64,000 nucleotides of DNA from Claviceps africana (GCA_018360145.1 SRPY01000018.1:62001-126000); one strand, 5' to 3'. Shown: positions 1 to 12,396, counted from the stretch's first letter. Translations and numbers: made by a program. The notes: a model not told the origin generated them from the sequence alone.

Positions 1-112
1 CGACGATCCGATGTCAGCCGCCGTCCCGTTGGTATCATCAGGTCACTCTTTCTTTCACACTTGATCAACTCTCCCTCCACTCCAATACCCACGACCACCT
101 GCTTCCGCCACC

Positions 113-652
113 ATGCGCCCTATCCAGCTGTTTTCTCTCCTCGTCGGCGCCTGCAGCGCGGTCGCCTTGCCCGCCGAAGTCGATAACTCGCCGCGCGCGC
201 TCGAGATCTCCAAGCCCGTTGAGGCCTCCGTCCAGGAAGGCTCCGGCTTAAAATACCTCGCGGAACGCGGGCTACTAGATTGGGCCTGTATTGATTTCAC
301 TCGTCTTCTCCGTATCGGCCGCGATAATCGCCGGCGATTCTACCTCCGCACAGAAGACAACGTCATTGAAGTTGACGGTGCCACAGTGACGGTCGTCACC
401 CGCAATGTCAGACCCGACCGTTATGTCGGTGTCATCATCCAAAATAACTCGCTTTGGGGTGGTAATATTATTTTGTCCAACTACGCTACCCCGGACGAAA
501 CCTCGAGAGCGCGAGAGACCATCCGGGTGCCATTCCATGGAGACATCACTAGACAATGCGTTCGACTGTCAAACCTTGGTGGATACTGGTATGTCCAGAG
601 AGAACAGCCTGGATCCGACTCCGACTTCGACATCGGCGGCAACTCCCCTTGA
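113..652 (+). CDS. Small secreted protein, function unknown
   Basis: A 179-residue intronless frame whose ATG has a good fungal context (GCCACC before the ATG). Residues 1-18 are a typical signal peptide: Arg at position 2, a hydrophobic core LFSLLVGACSAVA and a small-residue cleavage region before LPAEV. There is no further membrane segment. The mature part holds only two cysteines, C59 and C149, which could form one disulfide. The middle (about 65-150) alternates hydrophobic and charged residues as in a small beta-sheet domain, and the tail is Asp/Ser/Gly-rich. I do not recognise a family. Its size, secretion signal and position beside a MITE and a RIP block fit a lineage-specific secreted or effector-like protein, but that is inference. 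An upstream exon cannot be excluded because the window starts only 112 bases before it. Confidence 0.6.
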   Translation: MRPIQLFSLLVGACSAVALPAEVDNSPRALEISKPVEASVQEGSGLKYLAERGLLDWACIDFTRLLRIGRDNRRRFYLRTEDNVIEVDGATVTVVTRNVRPDRYVGVIIQNNSLWGGNIILSNYATPDETSRARETIRVPFHGDITRQCVRLSNLGGYWYVQREQPGSDSDFDIGGNSP

Positions 653-1692
653 AACTGGAGGCTTCCCTGCTCTCTTCTGTCATCACATCACCGACACCCG
701 GCTTCCTCGAGGCAGCGTGGTTTTGTCAGCGTTTAGAAACACCCCACATACACACATTCGTACCAAATAACATACGCCGTGTTCATATAAGGCTTCACAT
801 CTCCTCTAATGTGCCGTCCAGAGTGTGACTGTCTGTCGATCAAGTCAAGTCTTGCAAGTGTAGTCAGTCGAGTAAGCCCTCGTGGCATGTAGGTAATGTC
901 TAGGCTGTCGTCCGGTTTCGGTGCCAGGAGCGCCTCATGTTTTCTATTATACATTTTAGGTCTCTGTGAGGCTTTACACGCTCTCGTCTCAAGCTTTAGG
1001 CCACAAATTGGTTATTGTTGTTGTTGTGTTTTTTTTTTTTTTTTTTTTCCCTTTCCCACTTTTTCCCTTTTTTCTTTCTTTTTTTCTCGTCTTCTTTTCC
1101 CCCTAGGTCATGGATATACATCCTTCATCATGTTATACTCCAGAGGATCCATCCAAAAGAATCATGCTCCACCATCAAAAGTTCTGGGCTGTTCCCCCCC
1201 CCCTTTCCTCCACTACTGATGACGCGGCTAAAGGGCGTCAACAAGGGCCGGTCGCCTGAGCCTTGCCGTCCATTTAAATTGCTCTCGCGACATCCTGGTG
1301 TGCTACCTATCGCGGGAAAACCTCCACCAGGCCAATCTCGTTACTTGGACTCCTCGGTCTCCCGCCGTCGACATGTGCAATCTGCGATGCAAAGTTGGCT
1401 TGGGATCCCTTGTCCGATTCCCCCGTGACCTTCTGCCTCGTGCCCTTCTGCCTCGTGCCCTTCCGCCTCGTGCGTCGCGGATGAGGACGCTTGCGCTGAC
1501 GCAGGCTGCCCTAGTATCCAGCCTTGTATCTCAGGCATCAGGCATCAGGCATCCGCCGCAGATGCCCGTCTCTCTGATGCCGAGACGCCGACGGCGTCCC
1601 GACCCACTTTAGTATCTAATTAAATACAGTACAATATTTTATAAATTATAGAAGCACTGAATAGCAGTATACTTACCTACTTCTTAGCAAGT
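653..1692. other. Intergenic, low-complexity tracts, no gene seen
   Basis: Contains a long T-rich run at about 1026-1100 and three tandem 15-bp units at 1426-1470 (consensus TGCCCTTCTGCCTCG). Open frames across it are compositional and start without a convincing ATG context. Confidence 0.6.
1426..1470. repeat. 15-bp tandem repeat, 3 units
   Basis: Three head-to-tail copies of TGCCCTTCTGCCTCG with two substitutions (units at 1426, 1441 and 1456). Confidence 0.85.
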
Positions 1693-1996
1693 CTTCAGAG
1701 GAGTATTGCTAGCCGTGCGACCAGGAAATTCTAGCCGTGCGACCCCCCTACCTCACTAGTCGGTTTTTAGCTAGGCGGTTTTTTCCTAGCACCCCCCTGC
1801 TATTACACACTATAGCGCATAAAACCCTTAAAAACTAGTATAAGAAATATATTCTATTAACTACAGCGGCTGAGGCTAATTTATTTAAAAATGCGTTTTC
1901 TAGCGTTTTCTTTAAATGTGCACACTTTAACCTAAGCTAACTAATTATTCCGGCTACTAAGGGCTCTGCTAACGCAATTAAATTCCTCCCGCTGCT

Positions 1997-2056
1997 GGCT
2001 GCGTTGCCTCTGGCTGCGTTGCCTCTGGCTGCGTTGCCTCTAGCTGCGTTGCCTCT
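1997..2056 (+). repeat. 15-bp tandem repeat, 4 units, inside the MITE
   Basis: Four consecutive copies of GGCTGCGTTGCCTCT; the last differs at its first base. Confidence 0.9.
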
Positions 2057-2092
2057 ACGTTACAAGGGGTCCGCGTAGGGAAAAAGCGGGGC

Positions 2093-2224
2093 GGTCGCAC
2101 GGCTAGAATTTCCTGGTCGCACGGCTAGAATTTCCTGGTCGCACGGCTAGAATTTCCTGGTCGCACGGCTAGAATTTCCTGGTCGCACGGCTAGAATTTC
2201 CTGGTCGCACGGCTAGCAATACTC
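2093..2224 (+). repeat. 22-bp tandem units forming the right MITE end
   Basis: Five exact units of 22 bp (start GGTCGCACGGCTAGAATTTC) at 2093, 2115, 2137, 2159 and 2181, followed by a sixth terminal variant at 2203 that ends in GCAATACTC. The left end carries the same unit inverted, twice. Iterated subterminal motifs of this kind are often transposase binding sites; that role is inferred. Confidence 0.9.
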
Positions 2225-2232
2225 CTTCAGAG

Positions 2233-2854
2233 GTTACTTCATAGTATCGAAAAAGGCACTGAGGAGGGGAGGGACGTAGGTGGGTGGGTGGGTGTAGCCT
2301 TCTCGGCATCAAAAGCGATGCTTGATGATTAGGTAAGGGCTCCATTCCGTCGTCACGGCCCCAGACTCCAAACTCAACAGATTTCGATGCCGTTCGATCC
2401 CGTCTGGCCGATCCATACCCCTCGGCAAACCGCCCTTCCCGGAGCAATCGAATCACCCACCACGGCACGAGTTCGCCAATGCTCGCATGAGGTACTGTTT
2501 GCAAGCCAGTCCCAGCCAATCCCATCGTCTTCGGCGCTTGAGACGTCCGCTGCTCCAGCCTGTCGGTCCTGCATCGGATCGACCCCGAATCGACCGGCTC
2601 GTCGCGCATTACCCGCGAGACGCCCTCGTGGCGTCGCCATCCGCGCCGCGTGCCCCAAGTAGAACGACACGAGCTTTTTGGCGCATCTTGGTTTGCCGTC
2701 TCACAAGATTGCCATTGGCCAGGCACATTTGTCCATCACCAACCATCTTTCATCTCTCTTGGCTCTGCGTCTGGCTATACCGACCACATACTCGAAAACC
2801 CAGCCGCGACGGCGACCCGCGATCCCCTCCCGTTTTGTGTAACCGTCCGACGTC
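2233..2854. other. Intergenic, TAM41 upstream region
   Basis: GC-balanced sequence with no convincing gene. Open frames exist on both strands but none has a domain or coherent composition. It should contain the TAM41 promoter; I see no clear core element. Confidence 0.5.
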
Positions 2855-4536
2855 ATGGTCCGCCTTGAGCTCGGCTCAGCGGTAACAAGGCCCCTCATCT
2901 CTCCATTTTGAAGTCTCCAAAACCCATCCCCACTCCACTAACCTCTCCATTCTAGGCCGCCTTGCCGTTGGGCCGTTTACGGGCGCCTCTTGCGCTCCCA
3001 TCTGTTCCACAAGTGCCGGGACGGGTGCCGGCTAGATCTGCGCCGTCGACAGCCTCTTTCCCGCACAGACAGCGACGACTACCGATCCATGTACGATGCT
3101 GCTACTCGACGTCAACTCACCCGTCTTCCTCCTCCTCCTCCTCCTCCTCCACCACCACCAATTCCACACAAGAGAGCAGCTCCACCTCCTCTCCCTCGAG
3201 GAAAAAAGAATCAGCCGGCGGCAAGTTTAACCTCTATGGCGACGATTGGGAGGAGTCGGTTGACTTTGCCATCAAGTCCTTCGAAGACCTCCCCCACCGG
3301 CTGTTCGGCGTTAACCAGCACATGATCATCAACTACGAGCTCAAAGAGGCTCTGCGTGTCATGTTGCGACAGTTCCACGCGCCCATCGTATACTGCCTCG
3401 CGTACGGATCCGGCGTGTTTCCCCAAGGCCACGTCTCGCGCAGCGTCAAGGAAGCCGAGTTCCGTGCCGTTCACCCCAAACCGCCCGAGGCGCTGGTCAT
3501 GGCGCAGAAGGGATCCCCGAAAATGATCGACTTCATATTCGGCGTCAGCCACACCCAGCACTGGCACTCCATCAACATCCGCCAACACCGCAACCACTAC
3601 TCGGGCATCGCGTCTCTCGGGTCCGGCCTCGTCTCCAAAGTGCAAACCTACGGTGCTGGTGTCTACTTCAACCCCTTTGTGGAAGTCAACGGCATGCTCA
3701 TCAAGTACGGCGTCACGAGCATAGACAACCTTGTCAACGACCTCACAACCTGGGACAACCTGTACCTGGCCGGGCGTCTCCAGAAGCCCGTCAAGATCCT
3801 TCGTGACCACCCGCAGGTCCGCCTCGCCAACCAGCACAACCTCATCGCCGCCGTGCGCACCGCCCTCCTCCTCTTGCCCCCGCGGTTTAGCGAAACGGAC
3901 CTGTACAGCACCATCGCCGGGCTCAGCTACATGGGGGACCCTCGCATGGCTCTCCCCACCGAGAACAAGTCCAAAGTCGCCAACATCGTCGACAACAACG
4001 TCGTCCACTTCCGCCGCCTCTACGCGCCCCTCATCAAGACCCTTCCCAACGTCGACTTCACCAGCCCCTGCCGCCTCGACGACCAAGACTGGATCCTCGA
4101 TCCCTCCGCCGACGTCATCCTCCAACAGGACATGCACCCCACGAAGCGCGCCAACATGGTCCGCCGCCTGCCCAAGAGCTTCCGCGGCCGGCTGTACTTC
4201 CAGTACCAGAAGAAGTTTGCCATCCCCCGCGGCGAATTCAACCGCATGATGCAAGCCACCGACGACGACGAAAGCACCTCGATCAAGCGTCGCCAGGGCG
4301 GAGCCTTTGAAAAGCGCATCGTCCAAGACAACCCCGACCACCTCCGCCACGTCGTCAGCCAAGTCATCAAGCAGACCGTGTGGTGGCCCAGCTCGGTCCA
4401 GTCGGCAAAGGGCGTCATCATGGCCGGCTGGTCCCGAACGATGCGCTACCTCGCCGAAAAGTACAGCAAGTGGCGCAAGGGCAAGGGCGAGGAAAAGAAG
4501 GCCGCCAAGTCCTTGTCGTCCGAGGCTGACAAATAG
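2855..4536 (+). CDS. TAM41: Mitochondrial CDP-diacylglycerol synthase Tam41
   Basis: Makes CDP-diacylglycerol from phosphatidic acid and CTP at the matrix side of the mitochondrial inner membrane, the first step of cardiolipin synthesis (family knowledge). Model: exon 1 2855-2881, intron 2882-2955 (GTAACA donor, CTAAC branch point at about 2937, TAG acceptor), exon 2 2956-4536; 535 residues. The uninterrupted frame of exon 2 has no ATG before the conserved part, so the short first exon MVRLELGSA is needed. It gives an Arg/Ala/Ser-rich presequence followed by a Ser/Thr linker to about residue 95. The Tam41 domain is unmistakable: YGSGVF at Y159, DFIFGV at D201, then HWHSINIRQH, GAGVYFNPFVEVNG, IKYGV and LYLAGRLQKPVK. 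The C-terminus is Lys/Glu-rich. Length is typical for filamentous fungi. Strong GC3 bias gives a 383-residue antisense shadow frame. Confidence 0.95.
2882..2955 (+). other. TAM41 intron 1
   Basis: 74 bp. Donor GTAACA, branch sequence CACTAACC 14 bases before the TAG acceptor. Phase 0, joins nine codons to the main exon. Confidence 0.75.
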
Positions 4537-5090
4537 GTCAACCTTTGGCTTTGTTTTGTTTTGTTTTGTTTTTTTGCTTCTTTCTTCCTTTCTTTTTTCT
4601 TATCTCATCGGGTGTAAATGACGATTCGCAACACAATAGATTCACGACAGCGTGGCGCATTGCCCAGAGAAATCGGTTTTCTTTGCGGCTGGGGTTCCAA
4701 GGTCGGAGCGGCGACCGCATTGCAAGGGCACAAGTCCGGGGGGTGCTTCTTAATGTACATACGTACCCGGCGGGCGTGGTTTCATGATTTAGTGTGCATT
4801 TCCAAGCAATGCCTTATGAATGGGGCTGGTTTTTTTTTCATGGGCGTTGTGGTTGAGCGGGTGTTTTGTGCTGATTTTCTAGAGGCCTTTTTTAAAAAAA
4901 GAATAGAATGAATAAAATGAGTACATGGAACATGGAGGAGTACGATTGAGCTACAGGGGCAAAGAGAACATGTGCTGGGATATTTAGATAAACATGACGA
5001 TGCGAATAATGTCGAAAATGTATGAAAATAATATTTACTATCAAATCTAGAGACGGATATAAAAATTATATATATATATATATACATAAA
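4537..5090. other. TAM41 downstream region and edge of the RIP block
   Basis: Starts with T-rich sequence (TTTTG repeats) likely to be the 3' UTR. Composition falls gradually to AT-rich by about 5040, where a (TA)n run at 5068-5083 marks the boundary. No gene seen. Confidence 0.5.
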
Positions 5091-5524
5091 TCCTTATTTA
5101 TATAGCTTTATATAAAGAACCTTTTGCGATTTCGCCTACACTGCTATAGTAATATAAATTAACTTTAAACTATTTAAAAAATATAAAAAAAAACTTCTTT
5201 ATATTTATTTACCTCTTACTTTAATAGTATATTAATATTAAAATATAGGTATAATAGGTATTAAAATATTATAAAAATTAATAATAAAAATTATAATAAC
5301 TTTATTTATAATTACTATTACTTTAATATAAATTAAAGTAAGTTTATAATAAAACTTTAAATTAAATCTATATCATTAAAACTTGTTTTAATATTAATAT
5401 TAAATAGTATAGAAAAAAATTATCCTTTACATAAATAATATAGTTATAATATATAGCTAATATAAAGCTATTATACTTTTTTTTAAAGGCTTAACTCTTT
5501 CTTTATACTATACCTTTATAAATA

Positions 5525-6850
5525 TAAGTAATAAAGTAAAAAGTATTATTAAAGTATTTATTATTTAATAATTAAAATACTTTAAAGTAGTTATTAATAT
5601 ATTTAAAGCTATATTTTAATTTTTTATTAAAACTAACGTAGTTATTACTTTAATTAACTTATACCTTAACTTTTAATCTTTTAGCCTTTATTTATTTATT
5701 TATTTACGCTAGCTAGGCTTTAGCCTAGTATCTAGTACCTCTACTATTTAATTTATATAGAAAAAACCCTAAAGTAGGGAGGAAAACCTATATACTACTA
5801 TAAAGTATTTGCCTTAGAGCTAATATAGTTTTAAGTAAATATTAGCTATAAGAGTTAATATATAGCTAACTTATTTTAGCTAGTATTACTAAAGAGTATA
5901 TAATATAAATAGTCTTTTTTTTTAAAGCTTTACTTATTAGCTATATCTTTTTTCTTTAAAGCTTTATAAAGATATATAATAGTTATAATATAATATTAAA
6001 AAAGCTTTACTTTTTTAATAGTTTTAATTCTATTACTTTTATAAATAATATATTAAAGTAAATTAAAGCAGTCTTTATATATTAATAAGCTATTTTATAA
6101 AAGAGGTAATTAGCTTATTAAAGTGAAGTGTAATATATATATTATAGTAATTATAGAGTAGAAATAGCTTAGTATTAATTAGTTATATATAATTATAAAC
6201 TAAGTATAATAATAAAAGGTAGTAGTAGTCTTTAAGGTTAGTTTAATAGTAGTAAATTAATAAATTTATATTAAATATATATTAAAAAAAGAGAAAGGAG
6301 TTAAGGTTAATCTTTTTTATATATATTTATATTAAAGCAGTGGATTTATACTTAGCTAGCCCTTTATAAAGCTAAATTACTTTTAAAGTAAATATAAATT
6401 AAGGCTTATATTTAGCTATTATATATTTTAGTTAAGTTTAATATACTTTTACTATAGTTTATTTATAGTATTAATAGTCTTTTTATTTAAAGGCTAAAGC
6501 TTTTACTAATAAAGGCTTTATAAAGTAATTATATAGTTAAAATATAAATAGTATATATTTAAGGTAGTTATTTATATAAAGTAGTTAGCTTTAATAGTAG
6601 TAAAGGTAGTAATAAAGCTAGCTTACTATTATTATATAAGTAATATATATTTTATTTACTATATTATTACTTTTAATTTTTTTATAAAAGCTAAGGGATT
6701 AAAAGTTTAAATATAAATTAATTAAGGTAACTATTACTTTAATTTTAATAAAAAACTAAAGTATAGCTTTAAATATATTAATAACTACTTTAAAGTATTT
6801 TAACTATTTAGTAATAAATACTTTAATAATACTTTTTACTTTATTACTTA
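5525..6850. repeat. Unit bounded by ~165-bp inverted repeats
   Basis: 5525-5690 is the diverged reverse complement of 6685-6850 (anchor: 5531-5563 pairs with 6812-6844). The pair exactly brackets the left arm of the larger inverted repeat. Confidence 0.6.
5688..6560 (+). repeat. Left arm of a large diverged inverted repeat
   Basis: Pairs in reverse complement with 10880-12396. Anchors: 5737-5770 with 12314-12347, 6337-6354 with 11072-11089, 6522-6540 with 10883-10901. The right arm is about 0.66 kb longer between the first and second anchors. Confidence 0.65.
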
Positions 6851-9800
6851 TTTTTATAAAAATATAATATAAAGCTATACTATATATAACTATACTTTAA
6901 ATTACCTATATATAAAGGAGGTAGGTATTATTAAGTAAGTAGCTTTATATAAATATTATTAATACTATAAGTATAAATTATTACTACTTTAGTTTTATTT
7001 TAACCTTTTTTTAATATATTTATTAATATAGCTTTTAGTAAATTTAAACTCTAAAGAACTAAGCTAATTAAATAAATTATATTATAGTAGTGTTAAGTTA
7101 AACTAATATTATAATTATAGTATACTTTTAGGTAAAATAAATTAATTTACTTTTTTAAAAATAGAAATTAAAGCTAAACTTAAAAGACTACTTTTAGTAA
7201 ATACTTTATATATTTTTAAGTTATTTCTATATCTTTTTTACTATATATTTATAAATAAAAATATTTATATTATTAAAGAAGCTAAGGATAAGTGTAAATT
7301 ATATAGCTTAAAGCTTTTAATATAAAGGTATAATATAAAGTAAAAAGAGAATAAAAGAGATTAATAACTTTTATAGAACCTTAATAGTAATAAATAAGGC
7401 TTTTATTAACTAATTATTAAAGAAAAGGTAGGTAATATAATTAATAATAAAGGCTTAAATTTATACTATTATTTAAATAAGTATATTAAATAATAGAAGG
7501 ATATAGAAGAGTTAATAGTAATAAATAGTATTAAAGGCTATAAATATATTAAGTTAAAGTAATAATATAATTCTACTATAGTACTATACTATTTTTATTA
7601 ATTTTATAAAAATATTAAAGGTAACTTCTATAAAGTAATTAGCTTTATTCCTTATTTAAAGGTTTAAAAGTATACCTTTTAACTTAATTATAATAGTAAA
7701 TTAAAATATTATTACTACTTTTAATATTTTATTAATTATATTAAAGAGTAAAATTAAACATTATACCTTAGCTTATTATTATTTAGCTAATATTTTTTCT
7801 AGCTTATAAAGAATAATAACTTTAGCCCTTTAATATAGTTTTAAATAGTATTTAATATAGTAGTATTTATTTAATAAATAGGCTAGTATTTTTAGAAAGG
7901 GTTTTTTATAAATTTTAAAGAACTTAGCTAAAAAGTTATTAATACTTAATGCTTTTTAATTAATAAAGCCTTTAATAATACTATAAATCTTATTAATATT
8001 AAAGCAGTCTTTTAGTAGAAATATAGTGTTATTAAGCTAAAAGTTAAAATTATTAAAGATATTAATAAGTTAAGTTATAAAAGAAGGAAAAAAGCATTTT
8101 ATAAAAATAGTAGCTTTATTTTAATAAAAAAAGGTAATAATAATATTTAAGCTATTCCTTTAAAGGAGATTAAGTATATATTATTATTTTAAAAGAAGTT
8201 TACTTTAAAGCTATATTTAATATTTAAGTTTTTAAAGATTACCTTAATAGGTAAAAGTAGTGTAAACTATAGCTTATTAAGAACTATATTATTTTTTATA
8301 AATAATTTAAAATTATATTTTAGCTACTTTAGTTATAAGTTACTAATTAGCCTTAGTTTATAATAACTATTATTATAATAATGCCTTTTTTATATTTTAT
8401 ATTACTTACTTTATTCTATAGTTTTATTATAAATTTAGTTTAAAGCTGCCTTAAGGTTTATATAAAACTACTATTTATACTATTATTTAAAGCTTACCTA
8501 TAATTTATTTAGTATATATATTAATTTTATATAGTATTAAAAGTAAGTCTTTAGTGTTCTTAATTTAAAACTATACTATTACTTTAACTATAATTAGTTT
8601 TTAATTTATTTTTAGCTATTTAAATATATAGCTATAATTAAGTCTTTTATTAATAGTAGTATTAATTTATATAAGCTATAGAATATAATTAAACTTAATA
8701 AAATTAAGGCCTTTTAAGTATTTAATAGTTATATTAAAAGTAGCTTAAGTATAATTAATAATACTACTATATTTATTATAAAAAAACTATATAACCTTAC
8801 TTTATAATATAGTAAGTTTAAATTACTATTACTTTATTATTAATAAAAGGAGTTTACTATTTAATAATATTTTATTATAGTAGTTTTATAAAGAGTAGTA
8901 TTAATTAAAGTTATTAATAAATATACTTTAAAGTTATAGTATAGCTATTATAAATTTAATAAAGGGTATAGTTTAGCTTAGTTTATATATTAAAGAGTAT
9001 ATTAAGTATATATTATAGCTTACTATATTAATTATATATTAATTAATATTATTATAAATTAACTATAATATAGTTTTATATTAATAATAAATATATAATA
9101 TAGTTTATTCTTTTTAAATAATAAGTTAATAGTAGTTAAAGCTTAAGTTAAAAGGGTATTTATTAATTATATTTAATTTCTATATTATAATTATATTAGT
9201 TTTAATATAGGTTTTTAATATTAAGTATATAAAATAGGTTTTCTTCCATATATTTTAATATATAACTTTAGTTATATATATTAAAAAGACTATTAAGTTA
9301 ATATTTATATATTTAAACTTATATTAAAGATAAATTATTAGCTAAGGAAGGCCTTTATAGCGTTTTATTAAGTTAATATTAATTAAAAGTTAAGTAAGTA
9401 AGTTTAAAGTTAGCTAATATATTTCTATAATAATACCTTTTATAATAAAAGGTTACTAATATTATAATAATAATTATATAAAGTAACCTTTATTTATTTA
9501 TTTCTTTTTAGTATTAAAGGAAAGGTAATAAAGGCTTAAAGCTAGCTTAAGTATATATTATAAATATAATACTACTACTTATTAATAATATTATATTATT
9601 ATAATTATATAAAGTGCTATTTTATATAGTTTATATAGTATTTCTATATTACCTTTATTAAAGCTAAGTAAGCTAACTCTTTAGCTTTATAGTATTTAAT
9701 ATTATAATAACTATAGTGTAATATTATATTATAATATACTATAATATACTTAAATTAAAAGTAGCTATAGTATTAGTAAAGGTAAAGAGTATTATTATAT

Positions 9801-10879
9801 AGCTTAGCTTTAAATATTTTTACTTTATAAATAACTTTAAAGTAGTATAAATAGTTAATTACTTTAATTTTATTAATTTTAATAATTAAAGAGGACTTAA
9901 TAGAGATTATATAAGGTTTTTATATCTATATTTATATTAATTTTAAATTATTATTTTTTATAAGGTTTTATAAGATTTTATTTATTATTTAGTTTTTAAA
10001 GTATTAAATAAAGAAGCCCTTAATAATAATATTAAAAAGGCAGTAGTTAAGTATTACTTTTAGTTTAAATATAGTTTAAATTTAAATTATATCTTTAATA
10101 TAAAGTTTTATTATATTATAAAATATAATTATAGTATTATTACTATAAAGTTAATATATTACTACTATAGTATTAGTTTTTATAGTATAATTAATAGCTT
10201 TAATAATATCTTTAAAGGATTTATTTTAAATTACTTTAAAAATAAAGAAACCTTTAATAATAATTTTATAATAAATTTAAAGTAGTATTATTATAATAAT
10301 AATATAAATTAAAGTAATAAATATAGCTATACTTTATACTATAATACTTACTTAACTTAATTCTATAATAAAGCCACTATTAATTACCTTTTTAACTGCT
10401 TATTTAATAGTTTATTTAAGGTTTTAAATAATAATTATATTTAAAGAGAGGGAAAAAGCCTTTAAAGTAGTAGGTATAAAGGCTCTATATTAACTATATA
10501 TTATAGCTATATTATTTATATAAAGAATAATATTTTATATATTCTTTAGTATTAATATTAAAATAAGTTTTATTAATTCTTTATATTTAACCTTAAAATA
10601 ATTTAATATTAACTTATTTACTAAAGGTAATATAGATTTAATTTATAGTTTTATTATAAATTTACTTTAATTTATATTAAAGTAGTATTAGCTATAAGTA
10701 AAGCTACTATAATTTCTATTATTGATATTTATTAATATTTTAGTATTTATTATATCTATACTTTAATATTAATATACTATTAAGGAGAGAGGTAATATAA
10801 ACTAACTTTATTACTAACTTTATTATACTTAAAGCTACTTACCTTATATTAATAATTACTCTAATTATATATTATTTAT

Positions 10880-12396
10880 ATATTAACTATATAATTACTT
10901 TATAGAACCTTTATTAATTAAAGCTTTAGCTATAAAATAAAAAAAAAATTTCAAGACTATAAATAAACTACACTAAAAATATGTTAATTTTATTTAAATA
11001 TATATAATAGCTAAATATAAGCTTAACTTTATATTTATATTAAAAATTATATAACTTTATAAAAGATTAGTTAAGTATAAATCCACTGCTCTTATATAAC
11101 TATAAAATAAAATTAACTTTAATATATTTCTCTTTATTTAATATATTTTTAATTTAAACTTACTTATATACTATTATTAAAATAACTTTAAAGACTATTA
11201 ATATATTTTACTATTTTACTTTAAATATAATTACTTATAATCTATTAATATTAAATTATTTTTACTTTATAACAACTATAAGATTTATATAGCCTTTAAC
11301 TTAAATAAGCTTACTATAGTCTTAAGAAAGTCGTTTATTAATACTTAATAATTACCTTAATTTACCTTTATTTACTATTTATTTAAATTATAGTAATAGA
11401 ACTATAGAGTAAAAAGTAAAGGCTGTTAAAGCATTTTTGTATTAAGCCTAAGCTATAGCTAATATAAAGCTACTTCATAAAACCTTAATATAGAGGTACA
11501 GAAGGGAAGATATTACTGTAGATTAAATTAAATATAATATTAAGTTAGACACACTACGCTACTAAATTATTAGTCTTTATTTCCTTTTCTAGTAATAATA
11601 AAAAAACATAAACTAAAGGCCACGCCCCTAACCCAGCCCCTTCTTCGCCTCTATTCTACTACATAAAGGGGGTCGCGCACTCCCTAAGGCTTAACACAGA
11701 TTAGCGGCGGAACTAGGTTAGGGCAGGGTCAGTCTACTTATGCCTTTCTTAACAGTAAAATTTAGTAGTATTTTCTTTAATATAGTATAATTAAATTAAG
11801 ACTAGCACTAATATAGAACTACTATAGCTAAGGGGAAGGGGGAATATTTATAAAATCTAATAATAAAGAAAGAAAAAAGGGAAGAGTTTAAAGTTAATAA
11901 AGAAAGCCCTCTTTATAGCTAAAAGACCCCCCCCCTCTTAAATTATTAATAAATAGCTAGCTACTAAACTATGTAAATTCTATAGCGTTATATAAACCTC
12001 TATAAAAGCTAGTAGTTAATTCTTAACATATAAATAATAACCTATTAAATGAAAAGTAATATTAAGTTAAACCTTAATTTAAATATTAAAAGTAATAAAT
12101 TATAACTTTTACTACTATATTATACTATTACTACTAAATTTTTAACCCTTTACTATATTAATTTAATAACGCTTTTATACTATATACTCTTTAGCAATAT
12201 TAATTAAGTTAGGCTAGCTATATATTAATTTTTTATAATAAATAACTTCTTAAAATAATATTAGCTTTAAGGTAAATACCTTATAATAATATATAGGTTT
12301 TCCTCTTTATAATAGGGTTTTTTCTATATAAATTAAATAGTAGAGGTATTAAATATTTAGCTAGCAATAGCCTATTTAGCGTATATAAATAAATAA
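10880..12396 (-). repeat. Right arm of the large diverged inverted repeat
   Basis: Reverse complement of 5688-6560 with about 0.66 kb of extra sequence between 11090 and 12170. That extra probably includes the GC-rich island at 11615-11760. Confidence 0.6.
11615..11760. other. GC-rich island inside the RIP block
   Basis: Contains runs such as CCACGCCCCTAACCCAGCCC and GGTTAGGGCAGGGTCAG, unlike the surrounding sequence. No frame or terminal repeat was recognised. It may be a young or short insertion not reached by RIP. Confidence 0.45.

Larger units (their letters stand above)
1701..2224. mobile_element. Non-autonomous hAT-like MITE with 44-bp perfect TIRs
   Basis: The ends at 1701-1744 and 2181-2224 are perfect 44-bp inverted repeats beginning GAGTATTGCTAGCCGTGCGA. 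The element is flanked by an exact 8-bp direct repeat CTTCAGAG (1693-1700 and 2225-2232). An 8-bp target duplication is the hallmark of the hAT superfamily (known family trait); the 524-bp length and lack of any coding frame make it a MITE. The terminal repeat is built from a 22-bp unit that occurs twice at the left end and six times at the right end. The middle holds a second tandem array and is AT-rich in parts. The superfamily call rests on TSD length only, as the TIR does not start with the common CAGTG-type end. Confidence 0.85.

Noticed and set aside
2093..2202. Regular 22-bp repeats as a possible CRISPR array
   Set aside because: Units are contiguous with no spacers, lie in a eukaryotic genome, and form the end of a transposon.
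2169..2885. Several overlapping frames of 91-185 codons
   Set aside because: Overlap the MITE end and TAM41's first exon, on both strands, with no domain or coherent codon bias.
3211..4362. 383-codon minus-strand open frame
   Set aside because: Antisense to TAM41. It results from the strong C/G third-position bias of the true gene and is Val/Asp/Gly-rich without any domain.
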